DNA of 64,000 bases. It comes from Croceicoccus sp. (GTDB lineage Bacteria > Pseudomonadota > Alphaproteobacteria > Sphingomonadales > Sphingomonadaceae). The position numbers were made by a program, and so were the translations under genes. This document shows, one piece after another, positions 62,209-64,000 of this stretch. The first letter of the stretch is position 1. Every line of letters begins with the position of its first letter. The notes beneath the pieces were generated by a model. The model did not search any database. It had not been told where the DNA came from and saw only the letters and a program-made list of their open reading frames with translations. Location: the NCBI GenBank assembly GCA_002694745.1, contig NZMY01000034.1, forward strand, positions 1 through 64,000, given 5' to 3'.

Positions 62209-63050
62209 ACCGGCTTGGGCCCCGTATTGCCTTTCGACAGGCCGCTCTGCCGTTCATTGACCAGATTGATGACTGCCGCCGCCGTTTCCTCGATCGATCG
62301 GCGCGTGACGTCGATCACCGGCCAGCCATTGTCGGCGAACATGCGGCGCGCGAATTTCAGTTCCTTTTCGACCCGGTCGTGATCGACATAATCCGTCTCG
62401 GGCGCCTGGTTGAGCGACAGCAGCCGATTGCGCCGGATCTGGATCAGCCGGTCGGGCGATGTCGTCAGCCCCACGACCAGCGGCCGGCGCAGGCCGAACA
62501 GCGCCTTGGGCGGCGGGGATTCGACCACGATGGGGATATTGGCGGTGCGATAGCCGCGATTGGCCAGATAGATCGAGGTCGGCGTCTTGGACGTGCGCGA
62601 CACGCCCGCCAGCACGATATCGGCCTCTTCCCATTCCTCCCACAGCAGGCCGTCGTCATGCGCGATGGTGAACTGGATCGCCTCGACCCGCGCGAAATAG
62701 GCCTCGTCCATGCGGTGCTGGCGGCCGGGGCGGGCATGCGCTTCCTGTCCCAGCAGGCTGGACAGGCGGCGCGTCACCTCGTCCAGTGCGGACACGGTGG
62801 CCAGCCCCGCCTCGTCGCATTTTGACTCCAGCCTTTCGCGGATCTCCTGGTTCGCCAGCGTGAACAGCACGAGGCCCGGATTGCGCACGATTTCGCCCAT
62901 GATGCGGTCGAGATGCTGCTGCGAGCGGACCATCGGCCAGAAATGGCGGTCGACATCGGCTCCCTCGAACTGCGCCAGCGCCGCCTTGGCGATCATTTCC
63001 AGCGTCTCGCCCGTGGAGTCAGACAGAAGATGCAGGTGCAGGCGGGTCAT
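62205..63050 (-). CDS. Pyruvate,water dikinase / PPDK regulatory protein (DUF299)
   Basis: 281 residues, bifunctional Ser/Thr kinase-pyrophosphorylase that inactivates and reactivates PEP synthase or PPDK. N-terminal [20 protein letters not shown], the P-loop [21 protein letters not shown], and [20 protein letters not shown]. First gene of the block ppsR-maf-aroE-coaE, facing hemE across 336 bp. The homologous gene borders the replication origin in Caulobacter. Confidence 0.95.
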   Translation of the reverse strand: MTRLHLHLLSDSTGETLEMIAKAALAQFEGADVDRHFWPMVRSQQHLDRIMGEIVRNPGLVLFTLANQEIRERLESKCDEAGLATVSALDEVTRRLSSLLGQEAHARPGRQHRMDEAYFARVEAIQFTIAHDDGLLWEEWEEADIVLAGVSRTSKTPTSIYLANRGYRTANIPIVVESPPPKALFGLRRPLVVGLTTSPDRLIQIRRNRLLSLNQAPETDYVDHDRVEKELKFARRMFADNGWPVIDVTRRSIEETAAAVINLVNERQSGLSKGNTGPKPV

Positions 63051-63386
63051 TGCGCTATGATCGATCCTGGTCGCCGTAACGGCCGGTTGGGGGTTGTGGA
63101 CGAATAGGGCGATAAATCATGGGACGATGCCGGGGACAAGCAAAACGACCGATTCCGTCCCCGCTGCGAGTCCCGAACGGGCCAGGTTCTGGACAGGGGG
63201 TCCGCTTCGCCCACAGCCTGTTCATAAGGCGAAGAACTAGCGTTTGACTCACGTCGCATGCGGATTCGGGTTCGGCAATTTGCAGTGGCCTTGCGGTGAT
63301 AATTCGGGCAATCGCGACAATCCCCACAATCCACAGGACCAACAGAGTCCTTCAACCAATTATAAGAATCTTTCTTTTGGAGATTT
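63051..63386. other. Intergenic region between PPSR and hemE, candidate chromosomal origin
   Basis: 336 bp without a gene, between the DUF299 regulator and hemE, the same context as the known Caulobacter and Rickettsia origins. It holds three 7-of-9 matches to the DnaA box TTATCCACA (63095-63103 and 63219-63227 on minus, 63327-63335 on plus). A TCCCCA (63321-63326) matches the weak Caulobacter DnaA W-box. Six GANTC sites (63151, 63168, 63246, 63263, 63345, 63366) occur as three pairs ~95-99 bp apart. The hemE-proximal end is AT-richer. A 7-bp inverted repeat spans 63205-63234. No TTAA for CtrA is present. Promoters for both flanking genes must also be here. Confidence 0.45.
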
Positions 63387-64000
63387 ATGGCAGGCCCTCT
63401 TCTCGAAACGCTCAAGGGCAGGAATCTCGACCGGCGCCCGATCTGGCTGATGCGGCAGGCGGGACGCTATCTGCCCGAATACCGCGAATTGCGCGCGGAA
63501 AAGGGCGGGTTTCTCGCGCTGGTCTATGACAGCGAGGCCGCGGCCGAGATCACGATGCAGCCGTTGCGGCGGTTCGGTTTCGACGGGGCGATCCTGTTTT
63601 CCGACATTCTGATCGTGCCCTATGCGATGGGCCAGAACCTCGAATTCCTGGCGGGCGAGGGGCCAAAGCTTTCGCCAAGGCTCGCCGATGGGGCGCTGAG
63701 GGCGCTGGAAGGGGTGCCAGAGCGCCTTTCGCCGATCTACCGCACCGTGGAGCTTGTGAAGGCGCAGTTGAGCCCACAGCAGACCATGCTGGGCTTTGCG
63801 GGCGCGCCGTGGACGGTCGCGACTTACATGGTCAATGGCGAGGGCAGCCGCGACCAGCATGAAACGCGCGAAATGGCCTATGCCGATCCGCAAGGGTTTC
63901 AGGCGATCATCGATGCCATCGCCGATGTCACCATCGACTATCTGGTCGGCCAGATCGAGGCCGGGGCCGAGGCGGTGCAGGTGTTCGACAGCTGGGCGGG
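63387..64000 (+). CDS. hemE: Uroporphyrinogen decarboxylase, 5' part
   Basis: The first ~204 residues of HemE, running off the right edge. RRPIWLMRQAGRYLPEYRE is the substrate-binding N-terminus, followed by FDGAILFSDILIVPYAMG and MLGFAGAPWTVATYMV; the last visible part is AGAEAVQVFDSWAG. It decarboxylates uroporphyrinogen III to coproporphyrinogen III for heme and chlorophyll synthesis. ATG at 63387 follows TTTTGGAG six to seven bases upstream. Confidence 0.96.
   Translation, partial: MAGPLLETLKGRNLDRRPIWLMRQAGRYLPEYRELRAEKGGFLALVYDSEAAAEITMQPLRRFGFDGAILFSDILIVPYAMGQNLEFLAGEGPKLSPRLADGALRALEGVPERLSPIYRTVELVKAQLSPQQTMLGFAGAPWTVATYMVNGEGSRDQHETREMAYADPQGFQAIIDAIADVTIDYLVGQIEAGAEAVQVFDSWA

Overview
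The window is a GC-rich chromosomal segment from an alphaproteobacterium, most likely a sphingomonad (Sphingomonadales, perhaps Erythrobacteraceae). This placement is an inference. It rests on two alphaproteobacterial cell-cycle regulators (SciP/DUF1153 and TrcR/DUF1013), the block hemE | PPSR-maf-aroE-coaE, and the block proA..nadD-rsfS-rlmH-envC-ctpA. No rRNA, tRNA, CRISPR array, insertion sequence or prophage was seen.

Layout. 0-7 kb: the end of etfA, a possibly frameshifted TonB-C protein, DUF445, and an RND efflux pair. 7-16 kb: housekeeping and regulation (GlsB-like protein, sciP, mnmA, a serine hydrolase, a PhzF-like protein, a CDF metal exporter, pdxH, a J-protein, YihY, fabI). 16.4-42 kb: a large exopolysaccharide/capsule locus. 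42-52.6 kb: envelope and ribosome housekeeping (coq7, dsbB, ctpA, envC, rlmH, rsfS, nadD, an aldo/keto reductase, proA) and an M23 peptidase-bactofilin pair. 52.6-60 kb: acyl-CoA ligase, trcR, GST, quinone oxidoreductase, DUF1192, clpA. 60-64 kb: coaE, aroE, maf and ppsR facing hemE across a 336-bp gap. That gap has the gene context of the Caulobacter and Rickettsia chromosomal origin.

The polysaccharide locus contains a full Wzx/Wzy-type machine: outer-membrane export lipoprotein, Wzc-type tyrosine autokinase, polymerase/ligase-type membrane proteins, flippase and a polyprenyl-phosphate sugar-1-phosphate transferase. It also carries a sialic-acid-like (nonulosonate) branch. This has a NeuB-family synthase without the usual C-terminal SAF domain, a NeuA cytidylyltransferase fused to a KdsC/HAD phosphatase, and two glycosyltransferases with the EDG/DEG, HP and S/T motifs of bacterial sialyl/Kdo-type transferases. 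Decorating enzymes include two paralogous polysaccharide pyruvyl transferases (one with an unexplained ~250-residue N-terminal extension), an OafA-type acyltransferase with an SGNH domain, a sulfotransferase, a zinc-ribbon methyltransferase and a Tat-exported beta-helix lipoprotein. The predicted product is an acidic, nonulosonate-containing, pyruvylated and possibly sulfated surface glycan. This is the most distinctive system in the window.
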